Shown one piece after another: positions 44,985 through 54,480 of a stretch of 64,000 nucleotides of DNA (position 1 is the first letter of the stretch; every line of letters begins with the position of its first letter). The position numbers and the translations under genes are program-made. Source of the stretch: Balanoglossus misakiensis (taxonomy: Eukaryota > Hemichordata). Below the pieces are notes generated by a model, which saw only the letters and a program-made list of their open reading frames with translations, had not been told where the DNA came from and did not search any database. The stretch covers positions 8,556,001 to 8,620,000 of the forward strand of contig CM082590.2 in assembly GCA_040954595.2 (NCBI GenBank), in the 5' to 3' direction.

Positions 44985-46446
44985 AAGGTCTAAATCTCCT
45001 CTCAAGCATGTGTTTGTTTTTTGCAGAATGCCACAATGCATATGAACATACAGAACTTCATGACCAGATGACTGACCTTGCTGTTTACCTTGAAAACTGG
45101 ACTCAGGAAATCATTCACAGGTTTCAAGGAAATAGTCTTTCGAGAAACGGTATGTGATTCAATAATAGGATGTCTTTATGGGACTGTTGTTAATGGCCAA
45201 GGATCGTCTGATATGAATGTGTGTAATTTTATGTGTACGTGTATAAACATTATGTCACAGAGTGTTGTCGCTGCCATCTTGTCTGTTGTCAGGACACTAT
45301 ATCATTGACTGTATACAAGTTTTGTAACCAGAATCTCTGGTTTGGCACATATGCATAAAACACTCTTTGCCACTGACTACGCACTTGTTAAAATATTTGC
45401 TCTTTCACCCCTAATTTCCTCTCTAATGGTCCAACTTTACACTGGAAAACAATGGATTTGGATCAAACCATGGTGGTGAAAGGGTCAATTGCTCTCACTG
45501 TTTTCTTTCATTTTCAACAGATGTTCAAAGTGTGGTCCGCAGTCTGGAAATGAATGGCCATATTACTGTTGATGCGCTTAGTTCCGACAGTCTAATTGAA
45601 GACTGGAGTCATTCCATGGGAAGAATGGATGAAAACCCGGAATTTCCGGATCCCTGGAGTCATCTGATGGGAACAACGACGTATGATTGCGGAACATTTG
45701 CACTGCAGGATAGTTCCCTGAACGCGCAACTGGGAATCCAAGAATGCGGTAAGACATATCCTCACGGTAGCACTCTGAATCAACATCTCAGACTTGACTG
45801 GAATGAATCAGTGCCCTTGGACCGTAAAATGGACGACGAATCGCAATACCAATGCCAAGACTGTGAGGAGAATTTCCACCAACTTGACCACTGGCTGGCG
45901 CACCTCAAAACCAACCACACTGATAGACCACACCAATGCAAAGATTGTGGGAAAAGATTTGCGAAAAACAGCAACCTGAGCAGACACGTCTTGACCCACG
46001 CCAAGGAAAAACCTTTCACGTGCAAAGACTGCGGGAGAGGCTACACGCAAAAAAACGCTCTGTTGAAACACTCGAGGACGCATTCGGGATTCGGAAGACG
46101 GAGATACGAGTGCAAGGAATGCGAGAAATCGTTCGGGAGTTGTAACGACTTGACCAAGCATCTCAGAATTCACTGGAATCAGACGGTGGCGCCCTCGGAC
46201 CGTAAAACGGCCGACGGACCGCAGTACGAGTGCCAGGACTGCGGGGCGAACTTCAGCCAACTTGACCACCTGCTCGGACACCTCAGAACCCACCCGGACA
46301 AAAGACCATACGAATGCAAAGACTGCGGGAAAACATTCACCACCATCAGCTCTCTCAAGAGTCACCGTGTTGTACATCAGTCGGAACGACCATACGTCAT
46401 ACTTGTCCCTATAGCTGGACACCCTCTGCAAGGTATCCCCCCATAA
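44574..46446 (+). CDS. C2H2 zinc-finger protein 2 with family N-terminal module
   Basis: Exons 44574-44691, 45027-45149 and 45521-46446 join in phase 1 to give 388 aa. Exon 1 begins MDFGAFP and ends TTSVG. Exon 2 has LHDQMTDL and HRFQGNSLSRNG. Exon 3 opens DVQSVVRSLEMNGHI. One degenerate finger (about residues 153-174) lacks its first Cys and last His. Six regular C2H2 fingers follow (about 191-366). Two of the fingers are preceded by an unusual spacer of the form WN..V..DRK..D..QY, so a block of about three fingers looks duplicated. The protein then ends in ERPYVILVPIAG, where a seventh finger would be expected, suggesting a 3' truncation. Probable nuclear DNA-binding regulator. I saw no canonical polyadenylation signal close by. 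Confidence 0.87.
44918..44985. repeat. (CT)n/(CTGT)n microsatellite
   Basis: A pyrimidine tract of CT with interspersed GT lies in intron 1 of zinc-finger gene 2. The minus-strand frame through it is only Arg/Glu repeats. Confidence 0.9.
45399..45486 (+). mobile_element. 85-bp MITE-like repeat, copy 6
   Basis: A full-length copy (CTCTTTCACCCC to GGTGGTGAAAGGGTC) lies in intron 2 of zinc-finger gene 2, 34 bp before the acceptor of its last exon. Confidence 0.8.
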
Positions 46447-47288
46447 TTTAAAGAAAATGGATCGTCCCACTTACAGGTTTGAGTCTCAGTGGCAGTGTTG
46501 GACCTTTTTACAGGGACATGGGGATGAAAGTGTTTATTAATAAGAAGATTGGTAAATTATTAGGAGAACCCAGTAGTTATATTTCTGTTATCAATTTTCA
46601 ATGACCAGCCACTTGTCAATTTCTGTGATAATGTATTTTTCTTTTAAAATATGCATAAAAAAATCAACCAATCATTGAACTGTCATCCACTTTGAGCATT
46701 ATGTTCCTTAGCAACTGTTGCCCGGCAATTGAATCCTTTGTTGGTATTGTCATCCAATTTCAAACCGTGCAGTTGTGTTCTGATGCTCTTAATCGCAAAC
46801 TTTCAGTGACAGTCACACCAACATAAGATTGGCTTACAAAGAACACAGACAGAACATACAGAAGGCATGTATTTTTTTCGTAATTTTATTTCAAAGAATG
46901 AAATTGTCGCTAAACTACAAGTAGAAAAAAAACTGCACAGAAACAAGTAGAAATTCTGTATAGGTGTGCAGGAGACATTATAAATCTGAACAAGAATATT
47001 AAAATCAAATTGTCACTTTCAGGCCAAACTGTCTTGTATTTATAACAGTGCTGGTAATTCACCACACATCAAATTTCCAGTATGTTAAGGAAAACTGCAG
47101 GGAATGTGGTTAAATATCAGTGTAGGCGTGACAGCGGAAACATGATAGAGGCAGAATGCTTTTACCCTCCCATCACAATGGTTCGGTCCAAATGTATTGT
47201 TTTCTAGGTAAAGTTGGACCTCTTTAGATTAACATAGGGGTGTAAGGGTTCAATAAGTTTGTGCATCCGCATAGCCTTTCAGTGTTTG
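46447..47288. other. convergent 3' flank between zinc-finger genes 2 and 3
   Basis: The 3' ends of two zinc-finger genes face each other here. A minus-strand AATAAA at 46885-46890 could serve gene 3. A MITE copy lies at 47161-47250. I see no gene. Confidence 0.55.
47161..47250 (-). mobile_element. 85-bp MITE-like repeat, copy 7
   Basis: The family lies here in reverse orientation, with GGTCCAAATGTATTGTTTTC and AAAGTTGGACCTCTTTAGA. It sits just downstream of zinc-finger gene 3. Confidence 0.7.
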
Positions 47289-49499
47289 TTACAATTGTAC
47301 AGGTTCCACATCAGTCTTTCTGTCTGTCTGTTTTTTCCGCGATTGGAGCCTAGTGGGGTACTTTCGTCTGCTGCTTTCGGGAGAGGTTGTGTCGCGTTTC
47401 GATTTGTCCTTGGCATGTACGCTGGCCAGGTGGATCTCCAGCTTGGCCAGGTGTGTGAATGTCTTGCCGCACTGTTCGCACATGACGGGTGACTTTGGAG
47501 TGGTTGCGTCGCGTTTTGATTTTTTTTTCTTGGAGTGTACGCTAGCCAGGTGGACCTTCAGATTTCCTCGTTGTGTGAAAGTCTTGCCGCATTTTTCGCA
47601 GAGGAACGGCTTCTCGCGGGAATGGACCCAGGCGTGGCGGCGGCGTTCGTTCGGCCGGAAGAAGCGCTTGCCGCAGTCGCTGCAGGCGTATCGCCGCTCC
47701 CCCGAGTGTCGCTGCTCGTGCTTATTCAACTGCTCGCGCGCCACGAACGCCTTCCCGCATTCTTTGCATTCATACGGGCGCTCGTTGACGTGGCGACGCA
47801 GGTGCACCTTCAGTTTGTAGAGTCCAGGCAGAGTCTTCCCGCATTCCCCGCAGACGTACCCACTCCCGTTCGAGTGGGTCTTGATGTGTGTGGCCGCGTC
47901 GACGATGGTCAGGGAAATTTTGCCGCAGTGCTTGCATTCGTACTTTCGCTTCTTACTGGGTGCCCTCGACGGGTGGTTCTTAGTACGTGCTGCATCAGGG
48001 TCTCTGTTAACATTCAGTTTGTCCTTTGAGACTGTTCCATGTACCGGGGTATGGTCAGGCTTACTGTCAGCCGATCTAAGAGTACCACTGCACACAGACT
48101 GGCTTTCATTCGAATGTCTTTCTTTCTGCTTGTGTACAATCGAAACCGGACGATTGATACTTTGACAACCATTCCCTGCGTCGCTCTCTCCGATTTCTGT
48201 AACAGTACGAGTCCCCTCTTGTAGCTTTTCAGTCTTGACTTTTGGGTGTTCGCTCTTTCTTTCCTCCAGGTTCACTTCTCCATGCATGGTAACCATTTCC
48301 TCTGTTGAAATATGACCACTTTGTGCATGACTATCTTTGGTGATCTGCATACCTATTTTGGAGAAAACAACAACAAAAAAATGCTTAGTAAACACCTGTC
48401 TTAGACTTTTATTTCTTTCCCAGTAAACAGGTTTAGATGTTTAAATTACTGTAGCGAGTGAAGCCCTTTTTCTATGAGCTGACACCAGGCTCAACCAATA
48501 ATACAATACTTCAAGCTGGCATTGTCAGTATTATAGGTACATGGTCACCTCCAGTTTACATATGTCCATATATGTCTAAATTGGTGTATCTGAGAACATG
48601 TAGGAATGATCATTTTTTGCGTGTGCCACCCACTGAAAATCTGTGATTGGCTAGATCTCAAATTGCCATGGTAACTATAGCTAAATCTGCATAGGTAACC
48701 GTATACCTGTATGCCATCAACTTTATCAAACATTTTGTGCTTTTGTTTAACCGTATCACCTCTGCTTGTCAGTATCCATCATAATCTGACTTCCATCAAA
48801 ATATTTTAGTCGTTTTCCCATACCTTTTTTAGGCTGTTTGGGATCTTCAGATCTTCCACGGATTTTTTGAGCCGATACTTCAGAATCCTCAGCCAACTTC
48901 CTCTTCTTACGTGTCGCACGTTTACATCCATTTTCTGATTCCACTTTCTCCGTTAAAATGTGATCAGATAGTGCCAGGCCGTTTATGATAATCTGAATAT
49001 CTGAAATCAGAAATATTTGAGTGTTTTTCATCAGTTTTACAATGTCATACCTTTTTTTACTACTCTGGGGTAAATGTGTGAATAATTCTACTGTACAGAC
49101 AAGTTATAAAATCAACATTTAATACAGATCTTTATATTTTCATTAAAAAAAAAAAACCCCATGTTTTGTTCAAATTTGACATTTTCTATAACATGTGAAA
49201 ATGTATATACGTATATGTTGTGTAGGTTAATCTTTATTTTCCAAGAAATCACGACAAAGCACATCCTTCTAGTAGAAATGTCTCTTTGACTGCTAGACAG
49301 AATAATTTTGATACAAACTGAAATAATTTTGTTTGATTTGCAAGCATGACATCAAAGAATTTTCTCTACATACCGTTTTGAGAAAGTTGATTTTCTTCAA
49401 ATCTTTGGTAGATTTTCTGAGTTGTTCTTTCAACGTCATCACCCCACTTGATCATATTCGCACTATGGTTGGTGTTTTCATGATGTCCATTTTGACGGC
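47289..49499 (-). CDS. C2H2 zinc-finger protein 3 (six fingers), first exon not found
   Basis: Three minus-strand exons, 49374-49499, 48824-49000 and 47289-48352, join in phase with GT-AG sites and encode at least 454 aa. The first exon found (126 nt) matches exon 2 of genes 1 and 2 (NHSANMIKW, YQRFEENQLSQNG). The next opens DIQIIINGLALSDHILTEK and adds a basic Lys/Arg-rich segment, a likely nuclear localisation signal. The last exon starts with a second related segment (QITKDSHAQSGHISTEE), then a Ser/Lys-rich linker and six C2H2 fingers with NERPYE- and SGERRY-type linkers. The first finger lacks the usual Phe (CGKISLT). The tail is basic. By analogy an MDF-type exon 1 should lie upstream, but I found none between 49500 and 50280. 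Confidence 0.83.
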
Positions 49500-50193
49500 C
49501 TGAAATGAAACAAGAAATCGCAGATGAAAATCTCCGATTCCAAAATCATACAATAAAACCTGTCTAAACTGATGCTCAATGACCAGTCATCAAAATTCAA
49601 CTCAAATTCTGTTTATGAATAGAATACACAAATATTTTAGTCATTTCATTTTTGGTATTTACTAAAACTTGTTTTAGCAGCATTAAGACGCTGTGCCCAT
49701 ATGTACCAAAAATTACTGATAATTCTTCAGAATAGGATGTAAACGCTAAAAAAATATTAGCAAATACAGTATTTTTGTTTCACACGAAACTTTCATTGGT
49801 CATTTGAATAGTAAGAATATCTCAACCTGAATATATCTCTTCATTCGATACTTTGCAAATTTATTTTAGTTGTTTTAAAAACAGGTAGGCAAGGAACGAG
49901 TTTCTCTCATAAAATGTTGAATGAACTAAGAACAAAACGTGACATATTTGAAAGCCAAAATAGCATATCTAGGGCAAAATGTACAAAAATAGCTGAGTGT
50001 TACCATTACTTTACAGTAAATACATGATCAGTATTAAAGGGGCAGAGACGGTAACTTTTCACATATACATAAAACTATATCTAATAATGCAAACTCAATA
50101 CAGGATTGTTTTGTGTAAAAACACTTTATTTCTGTGATTTTACATCTTCACTCAAAGTACGATGAACTGTCATCATGCATGGAAAGTATCAGT
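49500..50193. other. AT-rich intergenic region
   Basis: This is the upstream side of zinc-finger gene 3. I searched it for an exon beginning MDF with a phase-1 donor and did not find one. No other gene is visible. Confidence 0.5.
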
Positions 50194-50282
50194 AAACCTT
50201 ACACCCCTGTTTCCCTTTTTAGTGGTCCAGTTCTACCATAGCAAACAATGGGTTTGGACCAAACCATGGTGGTGAAAGGGTT
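50194..50282 (+). mobile_element. 85-bp MITE-like repeat, copy 8
   Basis: A full copy from AAACCTTACACCCC to GGTGGTGAAAGGGTTAT. Its right end overlaps the last bases of the stop codon region of the neighbouring minus-strand gene. Confidence 0.8.
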
Positions 50283-51736
50283 ATATTTCTTCATCACTGA
50301 CGACATCATAGTTCATGCAATAGTAGTAATCAGTGTTTCCATGGCGCCTATACGAGCAATAGTTTATATCAGTATTGTGGGTGACTAGTCCAGGTGGGTT
50401 CCATTGTATCTCTCTCGCGAGTCGCTCAGGGCATTCCTGTGAAGATAAAAAAATTGTTATTTTCAAAGCAGTCAAATAAAATCTCTTCTTGTGTCAGAGT
50501 AATAGCACATCAGAACTACCATAATTTCCTAATAATAAACATGTGTGGCACTCCTTTATTCAGCCGCGAATTGCAAGATCTTTAAAAATGCTCTGGTCTC
50601 AGTACTTGCATGTACGTGTACCTCTAAACATGGGATTAAAATCTATTGTTTTAAGGCCTGTGTTTCTTGACTATTTTTATAGAAATAAACAAAAGCCCCT
50701 TTGTTTGTGCTCAGAAATGTTAATAAGAAAATAAAGGAGAAATATAAAGTTCAGGTGCCCCCATGCCCCTTTAACTTACTTCCATTAGATCGCATATCAC
50801 TCTGTGAGAATCATGGCTGTAAAAATCCACAGTGCAATTCGTACAATCAACTGCCAATTCGCCGTCGATCTTTGTTCCCTGATAACGCAAAAAAAAAAAG
50901 AATGTGGCATTCTAATTTTGGTTGAGAGAAAAATATATGAGAGTGCGTGTGGTACTGGCTGAGCAATAAAATGAAAAATTAGGAAATCTTCAATTTTCAT
51001 AAATATTTATTATCACCTTGACTACAGTGAAAGTGTTCACCGCCAAAGTGGTTTCCGATAGCTATGATATTATCACTTATCCGCACACACGCACGCACAC
51101 ACACATGCACGCACACACACGCACGCACACACACACGCACGCACACACACATGCACGCACACACACGCACGCACACACACACACACACCATCTCTACTAT
51201 TCCCTTACCATATCACTTATCCCCCCCAATCTCTCCTATTCCCTTACCAAGTCCGAGTCATCCAATCGGTCGGCCACAACTGCAACAATTCTTGCGGTCT
51301 CAGTCTGTCCAATAAACGGACCGATAACCTGGTATATAGTGTAAGTTCTCTCTGCCGTTTCGTTTTCGAATCGTTCAGGCAACGCCTCAATTTCTTCTGA
51401 GCATTTAACATTGTGTGTAAGCAACACGTTCCATATGGAGTTGTCGTACTCACGGTACGAGTTTAGTGAGCATAACCATGGTTTCGACTGAAAGGGACGT
51501 TCTCTACTACCATAGACCAGTAGCAGAAGAGATGGCAAGATAGATATCATCAACTCCACACGTTGCCTGCAAAATAAAATCAGTAGTAAATTTAGGATGC
51601 ACCTCAAAATCTCTGAACTTTTTCCTACGTCTTATATTGAGAATAAAACTTTGGGATCACTATGCAAAATTGTCTCAAATTAGACAGGACAATTGTCCCA
51701 ATAATATGAAATCATCTATACTCACATTTTGTTCAT
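50281..51736 (-). CDS. small secreted Cys-rich protein, 4 exons, 194 aa, unrecognised
   Basis: Exons 51726-51736, 51248-51566, 50780-50878 and 50281-50436 join with GT-AG sites and consistent phases to give 194 aa. The first exon codes for only three and two-thirds residues (MNK and part of M). Residues 1-24 form a clear signal peptide ([17 protein letters not shown]), so the product should be secreted. The mature part has eight Cys (WLC, KC, DCTNC, IC, EC, NYC, YYYC), enough for four disulfides, and N-glycosylation sequons NET and NCT. There is no second membrane segment. I do not recognise the family; a ligand, inhibitor or free receptor-ectodomain-like protein are all possible. The stop codon abuts a MITE copy, so the 3' UTR probably derives from it. 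Confidence 0.75.
51082..51188. repeat. (CA)n/(CGCA)n minisatellite in an intron
   Basis: CACACACGCACG-type repeats occupy intron 2 (50879-51247) of the secreted Cys-rich gene. The frames through it are simple His/Thr or Val/Cys repeats and not coding. Confidence 0.92.
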
Positions 51737-52160
51737 AGCTGTACTTCAAGACTTCTAGTTGGTCTGCACGATGAAAAACTGTTATCCTCCAAAAACGCGC
51801 GTTGTGTTTTTGACTGAAAGATGATTATAATTCGCGCATGCTTCGTGCAAGACAAATGATATAAATATCTCAAGACGAATATAACTAAGCCTGACGCATA
51901 TAGAGCCCTGGTAAACCAGTTTATAAACATACATTTCTAACAATTTTACTGGTCTAAAATTACCATCTTCTGATTATGATTCTTGGTGCATAGAAAATAA
52001 CTGTTCCCTGCAGTAAAGTGTATCAGAATTTCGTTGGGAGAATACTACATGTTTTGAGTGTTTGACAGATCGTCAATCAAGTTTATAATATTCTTATAAG
52101 AAAAGGAATCATATAAGCAGTTTATAAACGGAAAGAGGATTCTTATATTTTTCTTACTAA

Positions 52161-52238
52161 TTGCATACAAAATACTTATAAGAATCTTATAAGTTTCTTA
52201 TAAGTTCCTTATAAGACATTTGTAAGTATATTTTGTAC
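52161..52238. repeat. AT-rich foldback with repeated CTTATAAG
   Basis: Four CTTATAAG palindromes lie within 60 bp, flanked by an imperfect inverted repeat (ACAAAATACTTATAAG at left; the reverse complement of TAAGTATATTTTGT at right). It overlaps the 3' end of the predicted gene at 52187-53292. Confidence 0.6.
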
Positions 52239-53292
52239 AGGGAACTTGCAACTGAGACTGTACCTTGACCATTTGTATGTAATTCTTCATCTTCCATTGA
52301 TGTGTAGTGGACATTTCTAAATGAAAGATAAAAAGAAGCAAGATGAGATTGAAGTTGCCAATGACTTTTTATGTATACCATTATATTATTTTCTCATCAT
52401 ACCACACTATTGATCAGGGTTCTACCTACGCTGGCCCGACCAAAACTCAAATGAAACAATAATTGTCTACATAATTGAGTCTATTTTCTCATTTTGATAC
52501 ATTGATGAATGGATATAAGGACTACGGAAAATCTCATCCAAAAACAAAAGTTGTGCTTACCCAGGAGTTATTCTAATCTCTTCATCCCTATCTTCACTTG
52601 CACTCAAAGTCTCTTCATCCACTGCACTCAAAGCTCTTAAAGTTTCATCAGCGATATTGCTGTAAAAATAATACACCCAATGTTTGGATCAGTACAATCA
52701 TCAATGAGGTGTAATTGAAATATAGACGTACAGTCAAACCCCCGTTAGTGGTCATCCCTATATCGTAGGTTTATATACACAGCGATTGTGCGTTTTCTCG
52801 GTGATTGTACGTTTACTCGGCGATTGTGCGTTTACACAGCGATCTCCTATGTCATATGTCATAGGCGATCGCCGTGGTAACGCACAACCCCCATGCGACT
52901 ATGAGTGATACCTATGCATTTTGGAGTGCTTGGCACAGCTCTGTTCGGTGTATACGCTAACCGTAAACAACACAAATGGCCACATGGTTTCCTCACCTTA
53001 TAGACTGGAGAGTAGCTGTGAGATCTCCGCTCGCGTCTTCACATGTCAGACTGTCTCTGTCACCATGGTGATCATGTAGTTGGATATGGGGGAAACACTC
53101 ACGACAGTTTTCCTTGTGTATAGCCAGCAAATGTTCAGCGAATTTCCCGTTCGACGCACTCGAATACTGGACTGCCTTCGCTTCCTTCCACATTTCATGC
53201 GCATCGTATAAGTAGATTCTGGTTTTGTCCCTCCTTTTCACCCAAGCTGGTGTCTTTTCCCGATCTCCAACACAGACTATGGTCGCCGCCAT
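52187..53292 (-). CDS. unrecognised 174-aa protein, 3 exons
   Basis: Exons 52997-53292, 52561-52659 and 52187-52316 join in phase with GT-AG sites. The first exon starts MAATIVCVGDREKTPAW and is basic and hydrophilic (KRRDKTRIYLYDAHEMWKEA), with a Cys/His cluster (HKENCRECFPHIQLHDHH) that could bind a metal, though the spacing fits no finger I know. The second exon is strongly acidic (DEETLSASEDRDEE). The last exon runs into an AT-rich foldback, so its final 20 or so residues may not be real; an alternative donor (CAAG/GTACAG) lies inside it near 52266. No signal peptide or membrane segment is visible, so an intracellular protein is likely. The ATG is in a good context (GCCGCCATG on the plus strand marks the start complement). 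Confidence 0.6.
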
Positions 53293-54292
53293 GACGTGTA
53301 TGTTAATTAATTGTCAGGACAGTGCATTGCATTATGGGATTGACCGTTTACAACCTGTGTAACCATAGGCTACAGTTTGTAACATGCGTCTATGATGATC
53401 GCCACCCTTTAACAAATTTATTTACCTCCATTGCATGATTCCATATACATGTAATTATAAACATTGTAAATAAACACATGCTATCGGTATAAGATTTCAA
53501 ATTCGGCAGCCAATATAATTTCTGCATATGACGTGTGTGTAACCTTCTGGGCCAAGGTTATGTACAGCCAGCAAAATAATGCTATGTTGATGGCCGCTAG
53601 TCGAATTTGTGTCGTCTATTTAATAGTGTGAATGCATTCGAACAGTTTATAGCGAATTCTGACCCTAGAAGCGTTCGTGTCAGACCAAGGCTGCAGTAAA
53701 ACGAAAGAATCGAGTCAATATGGTGGCTGGTGGCGCTCTGTTCTATGTATGATTTCAATCTGAAACTGATCAGACCACAGAGAACTTGTTGTTGTTGTTG
53801 TTGATGTAAATAAGCATTCTTTAAAAAAACAATGTCATTCCTTGCTGTTGTTTGTCCAAACCCATTGTTTTCTAGGGTAACGTTGGACATCTAAAGAGGG
53901 AACTGGGGGTGAAAGGGTTAAAAGATAACACTTGAGACTCATAGAACATACATGATGTATATTTATTATCTGTTTATTAACATCACATAATAACAAAACA
54001 GTTACTTGTATTTTTACACAAATTAATAACAAAGAGATAAAATATGCCTAGAAGGACATTGTAAATGATGTGTCTTTGTATGTAAAGTTACTAGTATATA
54101 ACTCAGATATGAGTTGATTTATATATCACTACATATCTTGACTCTGCATTTGCGCCTCTGTGAGATGTCAAAACAAATAGATCAAAGGGGGACATTTTTC
54201 TTCAATTGGTCTGTGTTCCTCTACCAGGGTCATTTCTGGTAAACCCTTTACCATGGTATTCAAACAGTATATACAGATGGTGTTTTATATAG
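53293..54292. other. intergenic region left of zinc-finger gene 4
   Basis: This holds the 5' flank of the 174-aa gene, a (TTG)n run near 53787-53801, one MITE copy and the 3' flank of zinc-finger gene 4. I see no coding region. Confidence 0.6.
53849..53920 (-). mobile_element. 85-bp MITE-like repeat, copy 9
   Basis: A reverse-oriented copy with TTTGTCCAAACCCATTG and GGGGGTGAAAGGGTTA. Its left terminus is degraded. Confidence 0.7.
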
Positions 54293-54380
54293 CTACAAAG
54301 CTGTGTCTCTACTAGAGTCCATCTGTGGTAAACGCTGCCCCAAGTCATCTGAACTCATTGTTCCTTCGTTTAGATGAAAG
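54293..54380 (-). pseudogene. duplicated C-terminal tail of zinc-finger gene 4 in its 3' UTR
   Basis: Read on the minus strand, this encodes HLNEGTMSSDD, then QRLPQMDSSRDTAL and a stop. It parallels the genuine tail of gene 4 (HLDEGTMGSGD, QHLPQMEYSRDTAS, stop) about 186 bp away. Flanking sequence (GTTTTATAT, CAGTATATACAG) repeats as well, so a segment of about 180 bp was tandemly duplicated. This copy lies beyond the stop and is not translated as part of gene 4. Confidence 0.8.
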
Positions 54381-54480
54381 GGTACACTTTATTTTGAATT
54401 AGTCGGTGTCCCTTTCTCAGAGTAATTCCTAGTGCAATGTTACCATGGTACTCAGTATATACAGGTTGAGTTTTATATGG

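Noticed and set aside
45808-46470. 220-codon minus-strand frame opposite zinc-finger gene 2 (and similar ones opposite other finger exons and the last GPCR exon)
   Set aside because: Shadow frames produced by codon bias and repeat structure of the C2H2 exons. The plus-strand reading has complete finger motifs.
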